A stretch of 47,761 nt of DNA from SAR86 cluster bacterium (GTDB lineage Bacteria; Pseudomonadota; Gammaproteobacteria; Magnimaribacterales; Magnimaribacteraceae). This document shows, one piece after another, positions 1 to 9,954 of the stretch. The DNA is taken from positions 1 through 47,761 of the forward strand of contig JAKUUL010000003.1 of assembly GCA_022447025.1 (NCBI GenBank), in the 5' to 3' direction. The notes under the pieces were generated by a model. It saw nothing but the letters and a program-made list of their open reading frames with translations. It did no database searches and had not been told where the DNA came from. Each line of letters begins with the position of its first letter. Position 1 is the first letter of the stretch. The position numbers and the translations under genes are program-made.

Positions 1-488
1 TGGGTCTTATTGAAGAAATGAATATCTCAATAAGAGATATTTACTCTATTGTAGATAAAATCGAACCTTTTCAAGGAGCGAGGGAATTTATTGATTGGGC
101 AAGAGATAATTTTCAAGTAACCAACGTTTCAGATTCTTTTTATCAATAAGCTTGTCCACTAATAAGAAAACTAGGAACACCTTCTATTATTTGCCATCAT
201 CTAGAAATTGAAGGAGAAAAATTGAAGGACTATTCCTTACGACAGCCTGAAAATAAAAAAAGAGTAGTACAGGCTTTGAAAGCTTTAAAATATAGAGTTT
301 TTGCTGCTGGTGATTCTTATAATGATATTCAAATGTTAACTGAGGCGGATTTAGGGCTATTCTTTCAGGCCCCTAGACACATAAGGGATGAATATAGCGA
401 TATAAATGGAGTGGAGAATTATGCTGAATTAAAAAAAGTTTTTTCAGAAGCATCGGAGTTTGTTAAAGAAAGTAAGGTTAGTTTATGA
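1..488 (+). pseudogene. thrH: ThrH-like phosphoserine phosphatase / homoserine phosphotransferase, interrupted by an in-frame stop (5' end outside window)
   Basis: Reading from base 3 gives a continuous ThrH-like protein of the HAD superfamily, broken by a TAA at 147-149. The residues before it (VSDSFYQ) and after it (ACPLIRKLG) line up with the ThrH segment SDTFYEF-PLMRQLG as I recall it, so the stop falls at the usual Phe and there is no frameshift. The second half keeps the metal-binding HAD motif GDSYND and the LRQP segment. ThrH moves phosphate from phosphoserine to homoserine or water. The catalytic Asp would lie upstream of the window. The ORF track's TTG start at 222 is probably just the remnant after the stop. 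The gene overlaps prpB by 4 bases (ATGA), so it heads or belongs to the prp operon. It could be a real nonsense mutation, recoding or a sequencing error. Confidence 0.82.
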
Positions 489-1363
489 ATGCAAAGGTCT
501 CTCAAGGTAAAAAGTTAAAACAGGCTATTTCTGAAAATACCCCTCTACAAATTGTTGGTACAGTGAATGCGTATTCTTCTCTTTTAGCGGAGAAAAAGGG
601 CCATAAAGCAATTTATCTATCTGGAGGTGGGGTAGCAGCTTCCAGCATGGGTCTTCCTGATCTAGGGATAACTACTTTGCAGGATGTGTTAATCGATGTT
701 GAAAGAATTACTAGCGTATGTGAGTTACCCCTGCTTGTAGATGCTGATACTGGTTGGGGGGGTGCTTTTAATATCTCAAGAATGGTTAAGAGTATGATCA
801 CTTCAGGGGCTGCGGGTATCCATATCGAAGATCAAGTTGAACAAAAAAGATGCGGCCACAGGCCAAATAAAGAACTAGTTTCTTCTGAAGAAATGCAAAA
901 TAGAATAAAAGCAGGGGTAGATGCAAAAACAGACTCTGATTTTATGATTATGGCCAGAACTGATGCCATAGCTAACGAAGGACTTGATTCTGCTTTAGGT
1001 AGGGCAGCTTCTTATGTGGAAGCTGGTGCTGATGCCATCTTTGCGGAAGCCATTACAGAAATTGAAGATTACAAGAAATTTTCAGAAAATTTAAATGTAC
1101 CTATCTTGGCTAACATTACGGAATTTGGTAAAACACCTTTATTCTCAAAGGAAGAGCTAAAAGAGGCAGGTGTCGACATGATTCTCTACCCTTTATCTGC
1201 TTTTAGAGCTATGAGTAAGGCGGCTGAAGGGGTTTATTCAGAGATTCTTGAGAAGGGGACTCAACAGGACTTAATTGATAGAATGCAAACCAGAGATGAA
1301 CTTTATGAAGTACTCGATTATCATACTTTTGAGAAGAAACTTGATGATCTATTTGAAGAGTAG
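485..1363 (+). CDS. prpB: 2-methylisocitrate lyase
   Basis: PrpB cleaves 2-methylisocitrate to pyruvate and succinate, the last step of the methylcitrate cycle for propionyl-CoA disposal in the cytoplasm. The 292-residue length matches the family. Visible motifs are the SGGGVA segment near residues 46-51, the metal-binding VDADTGWGG (85-93) and the catalytic loop KRCGH (121-125, Cys123) that defines the isocitrate lyase/PEP mutase superfamily. The RPNK following the loop fits PrpB rather than isocitrate lyase AceA, which is much longer. The ATG overlaps the thrH stop by 4 bases, and prpC follows after 14 bases. Confidence 0.95.
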   Translation: MNAKVSQGKKLKQAISENTPLQIVGTVNAYSSLLAEKKGHKAIYLSGGGVAASSMGLPDLGITTLQDVLIDVERITSVCELPLLVDADTGWGGAFNISRMVKSMITSGAAGIHIEDQVEQKRCGHRPNKELVSSEEMQNRIKAGVDAKTDSDFMIMARTDAIANEGLDSALGRAASYVEAGADAIFAEAITEIEDYKKFSENLNVPILANITEFGKTPLFSKEELKEAGVDMILYPLSAFRAMSKAAEGVYSEILEKGTQQDLIDRMQTRDELYEVLDYHTFEKKLDDLFEE

Positions 1364-1377
1364 ACAAGAAAAATAAT

Positions 1378-2502
1378 ATGGCAGAAAAGAAATTAGAAGG
1401 AGCAGGATTAAGGGGGCAGGTAGCTGGCCACACCGCTCTTTCAACTGTTGGAAAGGCAGGAAAAGGTTTGACCTACAGAGGCTATGCTATTGAAGAGTTA
1501 GCAGAAAAAGCCACGTTTGAAGAAGTGGCTTATATGCTCCTTTACGGGCATCTACCAAATCAGTCTGAATACGATGAGTATTCAGCTAAATTAAAATCTT
1601 ATAGAAGGCTTCCTGATGAGCTAAAAGAAGTATTGCAAAGGGTTCCTAAGAGCACTCATCCAATGGACGTGTTGAGAACGGGAAGTTCTATGTTAGGTAA
1701 TTTAGAGCCAGAAGGAGATTTTTCAAATCAAAACGAAACTGCTGACAGAATCTTAGCTGCTATGCCTTCTATTATTACTTATTGGTACCGTTTTTCTCAT
1801 CAAGGTGAAACTATAGAAACAGAGACAGACCATCCTACAATGGGAGGTCAATTTTTATCTTTGCTTACGGGAGAAGAACCTAGTGAAGAACATGCTAGAT
1901 TCCTGGATGTTTCATTAATTCTATATGCTGAGCATGGTTTTAATGCTTCTACTTTTACAGCTAGAATTTGTGCTTCTACTCTTTCAGATATGCATTCATG
2001 TGTTACTGGAGCCATTGGAACCTTAAGAGGACCTCTACATGGAGGGGCTAATGAAGCTGCGATGGAGACTATTGAAAAGTTCTCTTCTAGAGAAGAAGCC
2101 AATGAAGGCATTAAGAAAATGTTAGCAAACAAAGAAAAAATAATGGGATTTGGGCATGCTGTTTATACTAATGAAGATCCTCGAAATAAGATTGTTAAAG
2201 CTTGGGCAAAGAAATTAGGTGAATCAAGTGGGGATAGTCTTCTCTACGAGGTTTCTGAAGAGGTTGAGACTGTTATGACAGAAGAAAAAGATTTATTTGC
2301 TAACACTGATTTTTATATGGCCTCGGCTTATCATTATCTTGGTATTCCAACACCAATTTTTACACCCCTTTTTGTAATAGGTAGGACTTCAGGTTGGACA
2401 GCCAATGTGATGGAACAGAGAGCAGACAACAGAATCATTCGACCCAGTGAAGAATATACCGGCCCTGATAAATCAGAATGGGTCGATATGACTGACCGTT
2501 AA
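1378..2502 (+). CDS. prpC: 2-methylcitrate synthase
   Basis: This citrate-synthase-family enzyme condenses propionyl-CoA with oxaloacetate to give 2-methylcitrate. At 374 residues it has the short form typical of PrpC rather than the longer gammaproteobacterial GltA. Catalytic segments are visible: LHGGANEAAM and GFGHAVYTNEDPRN each carry a key His, and the C-terminal ADNRIIRPS carries the catalytic Asp and CoA/substrate-binding Arg. Context between prpB and prpD supports methylcitrate rather than citrate synthase; side activity with acetyl-CoA is possible in the family. Confidence 0.94.
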   Translation: MAEKKLEGAGLRGQVAGHTALSTVGKAGKGLTYRGYAIEELAEKATFEEVAYMLLYGHLPNQSEYDEYSAKLKSYRRLPDELKEVLQRVPKSTHPMDVLRTGSSMLGNLEPEGDFSNQNETADRILAAMPSIITYWYRFSHQGETIETETDHPTMGGQFLSLLTGEEPSEEHARFLDVSLILYAEHGFNASTFTARICASTLSDMHSCVTGAIGTLRGPLHGGANEAAMETIEKFSSREEANEGIKKMLANKEKIMGFGHAVYTNEDPRNKIVKAWAKKLGESSGDSLLYEVSEEVETVMTEEKDLFANTDFYMASAYHYLGIPTPIFTPLFVIGRTSGWTANVMEQRADNRIIRPSEEYTGPDKSEWVDMTDR

Positions 2503-2520
2503 ATAACTAAGGAAAATAAT

Positions 2521-3972
2521 ATGACTGGAAACGTTGACTCTAACGTTCGACCTGATCCAGATCAGATACTGGTTAAGATTGCTGACTATGTTCTGGATAA
2601 AAATATAGAAAGTAAAGAAGCTTTAACAACAGCTCGATATTGTTTAATGGATACTCTGGGCTGCGGGTTGTTGGCTCTAACTTTTGATGATTGCAAAAAT
2701 CTATTGGGACCTTATGTAGAGAATACGAACGTTCCCAACGGAGTGCGAGTACCTGGTACAAAACACATACTTGATCCAGTAAAAGGGGCTTGGGATATTG
2801 GGGCGATTATTCGATGGCTAGATTTCAATGACACTTGGCTAGCGGCTGAGTGGGGGCATCCATCAGATAATTTAGGAGGAATTTTGTCGGCAGCAGATTT
2901 TATTTCTCAACAGAATATTGCAGTCGGAAAACCTGGTCTAACCATGCATGATGTTCTGATAAGCATGATAAAAGCTCACGAAATACAGGGTATTCTTGCT
3001 CTAGAAAACAGTTTCAACAGGGTGGGATTGGATCATGTAGTGCTGGTCAAAATAGCCTCTACAGCAGTCGTAGCTTCTTTATTTGGTCTCACTAAAGAAG
3101 AAACAATAGCTGCTCTATCTCAAGCATTTGTTGATGGGCAAAGCCTAAGGACCTACAGGCATGCTCCAAATGCAGGTCCCAGGAAATCCTGGGCAGCAGG
3201 AGATGCTACTAGTAGAGCACTTCAACTGGTCCTTTTAACTCAGAAAGGTCAAATAGGCTACCCAAGTGCTATAAGTGCCCCAACTTGGGGATTTCAAGAT
3301 GTTCTCTTTAAAGGACAAGAATTAAGACTGCCTCAAGAATTTGATTCTTATGTAATGGAAAATATTTTATTTAAGATCTCTTATCCAGCTGAATTTCATG
3401 CACAAACTGCAGTGGAAGCTGCTGTTATTCTTCACCCAGAAACTAAAGACAAGGGATTCGACAACATAGAAAAGATTGTCATTACTACCCATGAATCTGC
3501 AATCAGAATTATTAGTAAAGAGGGCCATCTCAATAACCCCGCTGATCGAGATCACTGTATTCAATACATGACAGCAATAGGTTTATTAAAAGGAAATTTG
3601 ATAGCCGAAGATTATGAAGATGATGTTGCTTCGGACCCTTTGATAGATTCTTTAAGAAGTAAAATGGTTATAGAAGAGGACCCTAGATACAGCAAAGAAT
3701 ATCTTGAAGCTGACAAGAGATCTATTGCTAATGCAATTCAAATCTACTTTTCAGATGGAAGTTTTACAGACAAGGTCGAAGTTGAATATCCTATTGGTCA
3801 TAAAAGGAGAAGAGAAGAGGGCATTCCTATCTTAATAGAAAAGTTTAAGACCAATCTTGCTACTCAGTTCTCAAATTCTAGATTAGATGAAATCAATAGC
3901 CTTTGCTTGGACCAATCTACTCTAGAGAAAACTGTGGTTTCTGATTTTATGAATCTTCTGGTAGCGGAATAG
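2521..3972 (+). CDS. prpD: 2-methylcitrate dehydratase (MmgE/PrpD family)
   Basis: PrpD dehydrates 2-methylcitrate to 2-methyl-cis-aconitate without an Fe-S cluster. The 483-residue length and the N-terminal family segments (RYCLMDTLGCG near residue 40, RWLDFNDT near 98-105, GHPSDNLGG near 117) identify the MmgE/PrpD fold. A good ribosome site (aagga) lies 7 bases before the ATG. No prpF or acnD accompanies it, so rehydration to 2-methylisocitrate probably relies on AcnB, encoded at 20019-22598. Its 3' end overlaps the convergent acylase gene by 26 bases. Confidence 0.94.
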   Translation: MTGNVDSNVRPDPDQILVKIADYVLDKNIESKEALTTARYCLMDTLGCGLLALTFDDCKNLLGPYVENTNVPNGVRVPGTKHILDPVKGAWDIGAIIRWLDFNDTWLAAEWGHPSDNLGGILSAADFISQQNIAVGKPGLTMHDVLISMIKAHEIQGILALENSFNRVGLDHVVLVKIASTAVVASLFGLTKEETIAALSQAFVDGQSLRTYRHAPNAGPRKSWAAGDATSRALQLVLLTQKGQIGYPSAISAPTWGFQDVLFKGQELRLPQEFDSYVMENILFKISYPAEFHAQTAVEAAVILHPETKDKGFDNIEKIVITTHESAIRIISKEGHLNNPADRDHCIQYMTAIGLLKGNLIAEDYEDDVASDPLIDSLRSKMVIEEDPRYSKEYLEADKRSIANAIQIYFSDGSFTDKVEVEYPIGHKRRREEGIPILIEKFKTNLATQFSNSRLDEINSLCLDQSTLEKTVVSDFMNLLVAE

Positions 3973-6061
3973 TAATTCTGGATTCCATGTTCTCATCTTC
4001 ATTGAAATTACTATAAAAAGTATCTTTTAATTTTTCAGCAGCATACAAATCCATTTGATCATCAAAGTGTGGAGAGACGCTATCTTGTGTGGCGCTACCG
4101 TATTGATGAATACTCTCAGATTTTAAGTTTCCATTTTTGTCCCATTCGACGTAAATATATAAGCCATCTCCACCTTGAGCTTTTAAGTAACCTTCTTTTT
4201 GTTGTCTTCCGTAGATAGCCCTTAAGGTGTCGGGACCTCCTTGAACAGAAATTTTCTTATCTCCTCTTACAAGAAAGTTTCTTTCTGACCAAAGAGGATC
4301 TAGCCGTCCGTAGATTTTATTCATCTGATCTACGCATTCTCTAAATACTGTTTCAACTGGAGGTGGGGATCTCTGTCCTTGTTCAGCAAGCCATTCAGGG
4401 CTTATTGTACATACACCTAAGGCGGCTGATCTGTTGTTAAAGTCAGTTTTTAAATCCCAATCTTTTAGTATTCTTTGAGCATCTATTAAGTCTTTCTCTT
4501 CAAAGTTTATTTCAAAAATCTGTTCAAGATATTTATAAGCTCTTGAATTTTTTGAATAAGAATTATCAAACTTAATATTTTTAAATTTCTTTTCTGAGAC
4601 ATATTCTGTTTCTGAAAATAATTCGAGGCCTCTATTTGCTCGATTTGTCATTCTTGTTTGTAAACCCAAAGTAGAAGAGTAGTCAGAGGGAGATAAATTG
4701 CTTTCCTCAGAAGTGACTTTAAAGGGATCTTGGTTGGTGCTAATTAACCAACCTGATTTCGGGTTTATTAATAGAGGTATGCCTTTTAAAGGAACTATCT
4801 CATTCCAAACAAGAGAAGATTTAGTACCGTCAACGGGATGAGTCCAATCAATTCCTTCTTTTCTTTTTGGAGAAGAAGAATTGTGCAAAAAAATGATGTT
4901 AGATTCTTTATCAGCATAAACTGCATTAAATGAAACTATTGATCTGAGTTTCATTGCATCCAACCAATCTTTCTTATTTTTTGATTTATTTAATCTATAC
5001 CATTGCTCAACTTGTTTGATATCTTCCATCCCGCTAAAACGTATGGCATAAACGCCGTGATCTGTTTCTAATACTGGACCATGAATTGAATATTTAGCTT
5101 CTCTATTAAAAGTCCACCAAAAAGGGCCCCATAATTTTATTGGTAACTTAAGGTTCTTCTTTTTAAAAGGAACCCATTTACCATCTAGCCAATATTCATT
5201 ATCGTCTTCGGGATTTACTTTGAGTAAAAAAGAATCCGAAAGGTCAGGTTTATTTACAGTAAATCCCCAACCTAGATTTTCATTAAAACCAACAAAAATA
5301 AAGGGAGACCCTGGAAAAACTCCACCCATCATATTCCAGCCTTCCTCACTTTTTACATGAGCTTCATACCAAGCTACTGGTCCCTCTAGAGGTTGATGAG
5401 AATTAATCATCAGGCGGGTGCTTCCATCACCAGTTTTATTCGGATTAGCAGAAAATGCATTTGAGCCGAGAACCAAGTCCTGCCATTCAAGAAGGTTAGA
5501 TCTGTATTCAGCTGTTTCTTTTTCGGCTAGCCCTTTTCCGCTTTGCAGCTTCTCTATTGAGCTAATAACCCCAGAGAAGAAAAGATTTTGTAAAGAAAAA
5601 CCAACAACAATATCTTCTTTAGTAATTGGGAAATCTTTAATGTAATCACTTTTTGGATTTAAAGCAGCCCAATAATTCAATCCATCAGCGTAAGCTTCAA
5701 TAACTTTTTTAACTTCTAGAGAAAGATCTATTTCATATCTTGAGTTAACTCTTTCTCTTATCTCAAGCGTCTTTATTAAGTAGTCAGTTATCGCTCCATC
5801 GAAACCTTCTTTTAACCCCATTTGTGCTCTATACAAAGCCATATTGGCTATCAAGTTCTTAATGTCATCTTCTGCGTGTGCATAGGCTATCCCAAATGCT
5901 ACATCAGCATCTGTTTTCCCCTCTATGTGCGGTACACCCCATATATCTCGAGTAACTATTGCCTCATAATTTTTTGCTTTTTGTAAGGCTTCCGCTTTGA
6001 AATCAGCGTTGAGTATCTGCAAAAAGAAAGAAAATAAAAGAATATAAAGAATCTTCTTCAT
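3947..6061 (-). CDS. Exported penicillin acylase family (Ntn-hydrolase) protein
   Basis: A 704-residue precursor with a signal peptide (Lys-Lys then a hydrophobic run to about residue 19), so it is exported to the periplasm. The alpha-chain start (RDIWGVPHIEG, residues 39-49) and the beta-chain start at GSNAF, with Ser200 as the predicted autocatalytic nucleophile, are the hallmarks of the penicillin/acyl-homoserine-lactone acylase family. These enzymes self-cleave into two chains and hydrolyse amides; substrates range from beta-lactams to acyl-homoserine lactones and cannot be read from sequence. It is translationally coupled to the HAD gene upstream (4-base overlap) and overlaps prpD at the 3' end on the opposite strand. 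Confidence 0.88.
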   Translation of the reverse strand: MKKILYILLFSFFLQILNADFKAEALQKAKNYEAIVTRDIWGVPHIEGKTDADVAFGIAYAHAEDDIKNLIANMALYRAQMGLKEGFDGAITDYLIKTLEIRERVNSRYEIDLSLEVKKVIEAYADGLNYWAALNPKSDYIKDFPITKEDIVVGFSLQNLFFSGVISSIEKLQSGKGLAEKETAEYRSNLLEWQDLVLGSNAFSANPNKTGDGSTRLMINSHQPLEGPVAWYEAHVKSEEGWNMMGGVFPGSPFIFVGFNENLGWGFTVNKPDLSDSFLLKVNPEDDNEYWLDGKWVPFKKKNLKLPIKLWGPFWWTFNREAKYSIHGPVLETDHGVYAIRFSGMEDIKQVEQWYRLNKSKNKKDWLDAMKLRSIVSFNAVYADKESNIIFLHNSSSPKRKEGIDWTHPVDGTKSSLVWNEIVPLKGIPLLINPKSGWLISTNQDPFKVTSEESNLSPSDYSSTLGLQTRMTNRANRGLELFSETEYVSEKKFKNIKFDNSYSKNSRAYKYLEQIFEINFEEKDLIDAQRILKDWDLKTDFNNRSAALGVCTISPEWLAEQGQRSPPPVETVFRECVDQMNKIYGRLDPLWSERNFLVRGDKKISVQGGPDTLRAIYGRQQKEGYLKAQGGDGLYIYVEWDKNGNLKSESIHQYGSATQDSVSPHFDDQMDLYAAEKLKDTFYSNFNEDENMESRITIPLPEDS

Positions 6062-6702
6062 ATTATTGGAAAATCTAGAAGATCTTGTAAATCCTGTAAG
6101 GCATCTTCTGCTCTGACCACTTTTATAGTCTTCATACCTAAAGCCTTTGCTGGTTTTAAATTTATGCCTAAGTCATCTAAAAAAATTACTTCATTTGGAT
6201 TCACTTTTCCTCGGTTACAGGCTAATTGGTAGAACTTAGGATCAGGTTTTCGGACGTTTTCTTTGCTTGATTCAAATACAAAATCAAATAACCCCATGAT
6301 TTCTTGATGGGTTCCTGAAATAGCTGCATTGTTCGTTTCCAACTCCTGATCTTTAGCAGATTGGATATTATTGGTTAAGCAGCCTTGGATAAGTTTATCT
6401 TTTATTTCGCGAAGAGCTTTAACCATTTCGGGCCTAATTTGACCCTTTAGCAATGCTAGGACTTGTTTGCCAGGTACTGAATGACCAAATTGTTGGCTTT
6501 CGACCTCAAATAGAGAATCAAATTCTTCTTGATCAATTTCACTTCTTTCTAATTTGGCCCAAGCATTATTATCGGGATTAGTAGAATTAATGGTTCTGAT
6601 CAAATCTTTAGGTAAATTCTTTGATTCTTCGTAGATATTGAATGAATCAAAGGGGCTGGTAGTTATAACTCCTCCAAAGTCCCAAAATACAGCTCTAATC
6701 AT
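6058..6702 (-). CDS. HAD superfamily hydrolase (subfamily IA-like)
   Basis: A 214-residue haloacid-dehalogenase-like hydrolase. Motif I is WDFGGV with nucleophile Asp8; the usual second Asp is Gly, as in YihX-like and epoxide-hydrolase-N-terminal-like members. Motif II is the NN following CLT near residues 108-113, motif III the Lys of RKPDPKFY, motif IV FLDDLGINL. The cap is the helical type between motifs I and II. It starts the minus-strand pair with the acylase and diverges from aroC across 122 bases. The substrate is unknown; a small phosphorylated metabolite is the family expectation. Confidence 0.85.
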   Translation of the reverse strand: MIRAVFWDFGGVITTSPFDSFNIYEESKNLPKDLIRTINSTNPDNNAWAKLERSEIDQEEFDSLFEVESQQFGHSVPGKQVLALLKGQIRPEMVKALREIKDKLIQGCLTNNIQSAKDQELETNNAAISGTHQEIMGLFDFVFESSKENVRKPDPKFYQLACNRGKVNPNEVIFLDDLGINLKPAKALGMKTIKVVRAEDALQDLQDLLDFPII

Positions 6703-6787
6703 GGTTTTAATCCTTTATTGAGGGCTGCAGTATATTAAAAAAAGTGAAAATAATACTATTTAAACTACCTAAAAAGCACAAAAAACC

Positions 6788-6793
6788 TATAAT
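6788..6793 (+). promoter_or_regulatory. Candidate -10 box for aroC
   Basis: TATAAT followed by a C-rich discriminator (cgcaccc) lies 31 bases before the aroC ATG, in the only sizeable gap upstream of the long biosynthetic run. No convincing -35 box sits at 16-18 bases. This is a pattern match only. Confidence 0.4.
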
Positions 6794-6824
6794 CGCACCC
6801 CCGAAATTAGCTTAAGATAAGAAA

Positions 6825-7922
6825 ATGTCTGGAAATACAACTGGAAAACTCTTTAATGTGACCACTTTTGGTGAGAGTCACGGTGTTGCTATGGGTTGTA
6901 TTGTTGATGGATGCCCTCCAGGAATGGACTTAACTGAGGCAGATATTCAGACTTATTTAGATAAAAGGAAGCCAGGTTCATCTAAATTCACCACACAAAG
7001 AAAAGAAGATGACAAAGTAGAAATTTTATCAGGAGTTTTTGAAGGTAAGACAACTGGAACTCCTATAGGACTTTTAATAAGAAATAAGGACCAAAAGTCA
7101 AAGGATTATGAAAAATTAAAAGATGTCTTTAGACCCTCTCATGCAGATTATTCGTATACCCAAAAATATGGGATAAGAGATCACAGGGGTGGGGGAAGAG
7201 CATCTGCAAGAGAAACAACCATGCGAGTAGCTGCAGGCTCTATTGCTAGAAAATACCTAAAAGAAAGTTCAGGCATCGAGATCACTGGCTATCTAAGTCA
7301 AATTGGGCATATTAAAATTAGCGAAATAGATTTTAATGAAATCGACAAAAACCCTTTTTTCAGCCCTGATAAAAAAATAATTCCTGAGATAGAAAAGCTG
7401 ATTAATAAACTGCGTGAGGAAGGAGACTCAATAGGTGCGAAAATAACTGTGAATGTTACAAATTTACCTCCTGGGTTAGGAGAACCAGTTTTCGACAAAC
7501 TGGATAGTGAGATAGCTAAGGCGTTAATGGGTATAAATGCTGTTAAAGGAGTTGAAATTGGAGCAGGGTTCTCTGTCATAGAAGCCAAAGGGTCTGAAAG
7601 TAGAGATGAAATGTCTCCAGAAGGGTTTAAATCTAATTCCTCTGGAGGAACTTCGGGAGGAATATCAACCGGACAAGATTTAATAGCTAGCATAGCCTTA
7701 AAGCCAACTTCTAGCATAGCTAAAGAAGGAGACACTGTAGACAAGGAAGGCAAGGCAGCTAAGATCAAGGTAACGGGTCGTCATGATCCTTGTGTAGGGA
7801 TTAGAGCTACACCTATAGCTGAATCAATGGTCGCTCTGGTTTTAATAGATCATTTACTTCGGAATAGAGGCCAAAATGCTGACGTAAAATCAGAAGTACC
7901 TGAAATACCATCTAAAGGGTAA
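6825..7922 (+). CDS. aroC: Chorismate synthase
   Basis: AroC makes chorismate from EPSP with reduced FMN, ending the shikimate pathway and feeding Trp, Phe, Tyr and folate. The 365-residue length is typical. Signatures are TTFGESHG near the N-terminus, the RPSHADY segment, and [12 protein letters not shown] with the following Ala-Gly-rich stretch. The C-terminal third has [10 protein letters not shown] and [11 protein letters not shown]. The chosen ATG gives the canonical [10 protein letters not shown]-type start. leuC follows after only 5 bases, so this is probably the first gene of the leu/trp/pur run. Confidence 0.97.
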   Translation: MSGNTTGKLFNVTTFGESHGVAMGCIVDGCPPGMDLTEADIQTYLDKRKPGSSKFTTQRKEDDKVEILSGVFEGKTTGTPIGLLIRNKDQKSKDYEKLKDVFRPSHADYSYTQKYGIRDHRGGGRASARETTMRVAAGSIARKYLKESSGIEITGYLSQIGHIKISEIDFNEIDKNPFFSPDKKIIPEIEKLINKLREEGDSIGAKITVNVTNLPPGLGEPVFDKLDSEIAKALMGINAVKGVEIGAGFSVIEAKGSESRDEMSPEGFKSNSSGGTSGGISTGQDLIASIALKPTSSIAKEGDTVDKEGKAAKIKVTGRHDPCVGIRATPIAESMVALVLIDHLLRNRGQNADVKSEVPEIPSKG

Positions 7923-7927
7923 AAGTT

Positions 7928-9322
7928 ATGCCAAGAACTCTTTACGATAAATTATGGGATCTCCATGAAGTCACGCAAAGGGAAGATGGAACTTATCTTC
8001 TGTATATTGATAGACATTTAATTCATGAAGTGACTTCGCCTCAGGCTTTTGAAGGATTAAGATTAGCTGGAAGAAAACCTTGGAGAACTTCTTCAAATAA
8101 AGCAACTCCTGATCACAATATACCTACTACAGATAGACAATTGGGCTTAAAAGGAATTAAAGATGAAGTGTCTAAGTTACAAGTGACAACTTTAGATGAT
8201 AACTGTAAAGAACATGGGATCGAACAGTTTGATATAGAGGATGAAAGACAGGGTATTGTTCACGTTGTAGGTCCAGAACAGGGGATAACTCTTCCCGGAA
8301 TGACCGTTGTATGTGGAGACTCTCATACTTCTACGCATGGTGCACTAGGATCATTAGCTATGGGAATTGGTACTTCTGAAGTTGAACATGTTCTAGCTAC
8401 TCAATGCTTGGTGGCTACTAAGCAGAAAAATATGAATGTTCAGATAAATAATGTACTTCCAAAAGGGGTCTATTCAAAAGATTTAACTATGAGCGTTATA
8501 GGAAAAATAGGTACTGCTGGAGCTACAGGATATGCAATTGAATATTCTGGGCAGGCAATAGAATCAATGTCCATAGAAGCAAGAATGACCGTATGTAATA
8601 TGGCCATAGAAGCAGGTGCTAGGGCGGGTATGGTTGCTTTCGATGAAATCACTTTAGATTATGTTAAAGGTAAGCCATACGCTCCATCAGGAACCCAATG
8701 GGACAATGCCATAGACCTATGGAAAGATCTAAAAACTGATTTAGGAGCTCATTTTGATGAAACAATCAAATTTGATGCGAGTGAATTAAAACCTCAAGTT
8801 TCTTGGGGTACTTCTCCTGAAATGGTAATAGATATAGATTCTGTTGTTCCAGAGCCTAAATCTAATTCTGAATCTAATGCACTTGATTATATGGGGCTTA
8901 AAACAGGTATGAAACCTGAGGACATTAAACTGGATCAAGTATTCATAGGTTCTTGTACCAATTCAAGGTTGGAAGATTTAAGAATTGCTGCAGAAATTGT
9001 CAAAGGTAATAAGGTTAGTAAAAGTTTAAAGAGAGCTATTGTGGTACCTGGATCAGGATTGGTATCAAAGGCAGCTATAGAGGAAGGTTTAGATCAGGTT
9101 TTCATGGAAGCCGGATTTGAGTGGAGAGCCCCTGGTTGTTCTATGTGCCTAGGAATGAATCCTGATCAACTCGATGAAGGTGATCACTGTGCTTCAACAT
9201 CAAATAGAAACTTTGAAGGCAGGCAAGGCTATAAAGGAAGAACTCATTTAGTTAGTCCAGCCACAGCAGCTGCAGCAGCTATAGCAGGAAATTTTGTAGA
9301 TGTAAGGAGTATCGTAGGATGA
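7928..9322 (+). CDS. leuC: 3-isopropylmalate dehydratase large subunit
   Basis: LeuC, with LeuD, isomerises 2-isopropylmalate to 3-isopropylmalate using a [4Fe-4S] cluster (leucine synthesis). The 464-residue length is standard. Cluster cysteines are visible in [12 protein letters not shown] and in the paired [13 protein letters not shown], and the substrate region [11 protein letters not shown] is intact. The ATG lies 5 bases after the aroC stop, and the stop overlaps the leuD ATG (ATGA), indicating coupled translation of the two subunits. leuA is not in this window. Confidence 0.97.
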   Translation: MPRTLYDKLWDLHEVTQREDGTYLLYIDRHLIHEVTSPQAFEGLRLAGRKPWRTSSNKATPDHNIPTTDRQLGLKGIKDEVSKLQVTTLDDNCKEHGIEQFDIEDERQGIVHVVGPEQGITLPGMTVVCGDSHTSTHGALGSLAMGIGTSEVEHVLATQCLVATKQKNMNVQINNVLPKGVYSKDLTMSVIGKIGTAGATGYAIEYSGQAIESMSIEARMTVCNMAIEAGARAGMVAFDEITLDYVKGKPYAPSGTQWDNAIDLWKDLKTDLGAHFDETIKFDASELKPQVSWGTSPEMVIDIDSVVPEPKSNSESNALDYMGLKTGMKPEDIKLDQVFIGSCTNSRLEDLRIAAEIVKGNKVSKSLKRAIVVPGSGLVSKAAIEEGLDQVFMEAGFEWRAPGCSMCLGMNPDQLDEGDHCASTSNRNFEGRQGYKGRTHLVSPATAAAAAIAGNFVDVRSIVG

Positions 9323-9954
9323 ATGAGTACACCATACATTCAGCTAAAATGGTCCCTTTAGACAGATCTAATATTGATACGGATCAAATAATCCCTAAGC
9401 AGTTTCTCAAATCAATTAAAAAAACTGGTTTTGGACCTAATTTATTTGATTCTTGGAGATATTTAGATTCAGGGTATCCTGGACAGGACAATTCAAAAAG
9501 ACAAATAAATCCAGAATTCGTTCTAAATGATAAAAGATATGAAGAGTCTGAAATTCTGATTTCTAAAGCGAATTTTGGCTGTGGGTCAAGCAGAGAGCAC
9601 GCAGTATGGGCTATTCAAGATTATGGCATTAAGTGTGTTATTGCTGAAAGTTTTGCTGATATTTTTTATAACAACTGCTTTAAGAACGGACTTCTTGCAA
9701 TAGCGTTACCTAAAGATGCAATAGAAGAATTATTCAGAATAAGTGAGGAAGGTAAAAATATACACGTCGATCTAATAAATCAGGTCATCTTAGATTCAGC
9801 TGAATCAGAGATTGTTAAATTCGATATAGACAATTTCAGAAAAACTTGTGTACTAGAGGGTCTCGACGAAATAGGCATAAGTTTAAAACACTCTGAACTT
9901 ATTAAGAGCTTTGAAAAAAATAAAAAGGAAGTAACTCCTTGGATTTTTAAATGA
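9319..9954 (+). CDS. leuD: 3-isopropylmalate dehydratase small subunit
   Basis: LeuD supplies the swivelling substrate-binding domain of isopropylmalate isomerase. The protein has 211 residues. Family motifs are the N-terminal [18 protein letters not shown] and the [14 protein letters not shown] loop. It overlaps leuC by 4 bases and leuB by 4 bases, so the three leucine genes are read as one unit. Confidence 0.97.
   Translation: MNEYTIHSAKMVPLDRSNIDTDQIIPKQFLKSIKKTGFGPNLFDSWRYLDSGYPGQDNSKRQINPEFVLNDKRYEESEILISKANFGCGSSREHAVWAIQDYGIKCVIAESFADIFYNNCFKNGLLAIALPKDAIEELFRISEEGKNIHVDLINQVILDSAESEIVKFDIDNFRKTCVLEGLDEIGISLKHSELIKSFEKNKKEVTPWIFK

Noticed and set aside
222-488. Independent 88-residue gene starting at TTG 222
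   Set aside because: It is the C-terminal part of the ThrH-like frame that continues upstream across the stop, without a ribosome site of its own that convinces.
7298-7768. 156-residue ORF on the minus strand inside aroC
   Set aside because: It lies wholly within a strongly supported gene in a shadow frame; Ser/Pro/Leu-rich translation with no recognisable domain. The same applies to 17452-17829, 20737-21192, 21847-22302 and 41207-41578.
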